Source: Verrucomicrobiota bacterium
GTDB taxonomy: Bacteria > Verrucomicrobiota > Verrucomicrobiia > Opitutales > UBA953
Direction: 5' to 3'
NCBI GenBank assembly: GCA_016871725.1
Contig: VHCL01000006.1
Span: 1 to 64,000 of the forward strand
DNA: 64,000 bases
The translations under genes and the position numbers were made by a program. Below the pieces are notes generated by a model. The model made no database searches, was not told where the DNA came from, and was given only the letters and a program-made list of their open reading frames with translations. This document shows positions 63,146 through 64,000 of the stretch, piece after piece. Position 1 is the first letter of the stretch; every line of letters starts with the position of its first letter.

Positions 63146-64000
63146 ATGCGACGCTGCTTTTCCCTCCTGCCGGTCCTCCTGGCAGCGCTGGTCTCCGCCC
63201 AGACCGGCGGTTTCACCACCACGCAGTCGATGCTGCTCGAGACGCGCGCCACGGCCGCGCTCCTCGAGAAGCTCCACATCAGCAAGAAGGACATGGGCTC
63301 GATCGACATGAACTCGGTCGTGCGCACCTACTGCGAGAACCTCGACGGCGCGAAGATGTACTTCACGGCCGAAGAGGTCGACGAATTCGTCAAGCGGTAC
63401 GGCAAGACCCTCGACCTCTACCTCCAGCGCGGCAACCTGACCCCGGCCTTCGAGATCTACGCGCTGTTCAAGAAACGCGTCACCGAACGCACCGCGAAGA
63501 ACCTGGCGGCGCTCGACCAGCCGATCGACCTCACGCAGCCGGGCACCTTCCCCCTCGACCGCAAGAAGGCCGAATGGCCCGCCACCGCGGAGGACGCCGA
63601 CGCCCTCTGGACCCGACGCCTGCGCCTCGACATGCTTTCGGAGCTGCTCGGCGAAGACCGCTCGGGCAAGCCGGCCAAGGAGGCCGCCCTCCCGGAGATC
63701 ACCCCGGCCAAGACCCAGGAGGCCGTCGCCCGACTCAAGAAGCGCTACGAGAAAGGACGCACCTACCTCGACTTCGACCAGCATGAGGTCGAGGAGATCT
63801 TCCTCAATTCCTACTCCGGCCAGTACGACCCGCACTCGACCTTCTTCTCCCAGCAGTCGTTGGAGGAGTTCGAGATCGCGATGCGCAATTCGCTCGTGGG
63901 CATCGGCGCCACCCTCTCCGACGAGGACGGCACCTGCGTGGTCAAGGACCTCCTCCCGGGCGGCCCCCTCGACCTCTCCCGCCAGGTGAAGCCCGGCGAC
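63146..64000 (+). CDS. C-terminal processing (tail-specific) protease, cut by window edge
   Basis: Open to the window edge (285 codons). A signal peptide is visible (MRRCFSLLPVLLAALVSAQT). The N-terminal helical domain of Prc/Tsp is present (LDGAKMYFTAEEVDEFVKRY, then VARLKKRYEKGRTYLDFDQH), followed by YDPHSTFFSQQSLEEFEIAM and the start of the PDZ domain (GIGATLSDEDGTCVVKDLL, then PGGPLDLSRQVKPGD). The S41 catalytic Ser/Lys part lies outside. It degrades or trims periplasmic proteins from their C-termini. It starts 17 bp after the rhomboid gene. Confidence 0.85.
   Translation, partial: MRRCFSLLPVLLAALVSAQTGGFTTTQSMLLETRATAALLEKLHISKKDMGSIDMNSVVRTYCENLDGAKMYFTAEEVDEFVKRYGKTLDLYLQRGNLTPAFEIYALFKKRVTERTAKNLAALDQPIDLTQPGTFPLDRKKAEWPATAEDADALWTRRLRLDMLSELLGEDRSGKPAKEAALPEITPAKTQEAVARLKKRYEKGRTYLDFDQHEVEEIFLNSYSGQYDPHSTFFSQQSLEEFEIAMRNSLVGIGATLSDEDGTCVVKDLLPGGPLDLSRQVKPGD

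Overview
This 64-kb window is a gene-dense, GC-rich stretch of bacterial chromosome (by eye about two thirds GC or more). It shows no rRNA or tRNA gene, insertion sequence, prophage or CRISPR array, and no gene-free stretch over 300 bases; the longest gap is about 240 bases, before rplU. The gene content suggests a PVC-group bacterium, most likely Verrucomicrobiota near the Opitutales. The reasons are a 1,838-residue double-length UvrA, exported DUF1080 and beta-propeller/multihaem-cytochrome genes, a XylR-type regulator (sugar-binding domain plus AraC helix-turn-helix), and no L30 gene in the spc block. This placement is inference; no marker search could be run. Two genes run off the window: an MFS transporter at the left edge and a Prc-type protease at the right edge.

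Layout. 1-11.7 kb: MFS transporter, an exported DUF362 protein, a YndJ-like/DUF1990 membrane protein, malate dehydrogenase, a DnaQ-fold exonuclease, then hrpB, a YfcE-like phosphoesterase, dnaX and guaA on the minus strand. 11.8-30.3 kb: one long minus-strand str-S10-spc-alpha block, rpsL to rplQ. It lacks tuf, rpmD, adk, infA and rpmJ and has one extra small exported-protein gene between rpsS and rplV. 30.4-46.7 kb: plus-strand genes for a TPR protein, SufE, haem A/haem O synthesis (ctaA, ctaB), 5-formyl-THF cyclo-ligase, the giant UvrA, a transglutaminase-like protein, PdxJ, AcpS, NnrE/NnrD and DprA. 46.7-52.4 kb: a SanA-like protein, a sigma-54 response regulator with its own -24/-12 promoter, a DUF1080 protein, a gamma-carbonic-anhydrase-like pair, rplU-rpmA and an 87-residue orphan. 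52.5-61.5 kb: a MATE exporter, then a tightly packed four-gene operon whose products all carry export signals (DJ-1/PfpI protein, TIM-barrel epimerase, five-haem cytochrome c, beta-propeller). It is divergent from the XylR-type regulator, and an orphan ABC ATPase follows. 61.6-64 kb: ClpP, a rhomboid protease and a Prc-type protease in a row.

Most notable points. (1) dnaX carries a run of nine A residues exactly at the end of the clamp-loader core, with early stops in both other frames. This is the arrangement used for transcriptional slippage in Thermus dnaX and would give a short gamma and a long tau form. (2) Almost every translation gene lacks a Shine-Dalgarno sequence; many instead have A/C/T-rich leaders ending in ACC or AAC before ATG. 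(3) A secreted-protein gene sits inside the S10 operon. (4) The four-gene exported cassette with its divergent regulator looks like a periplasmic carbohydrate-oxidation system. (5) The sigma-54 promoter of the response regulator would start RNA only about four bases before the start codon.
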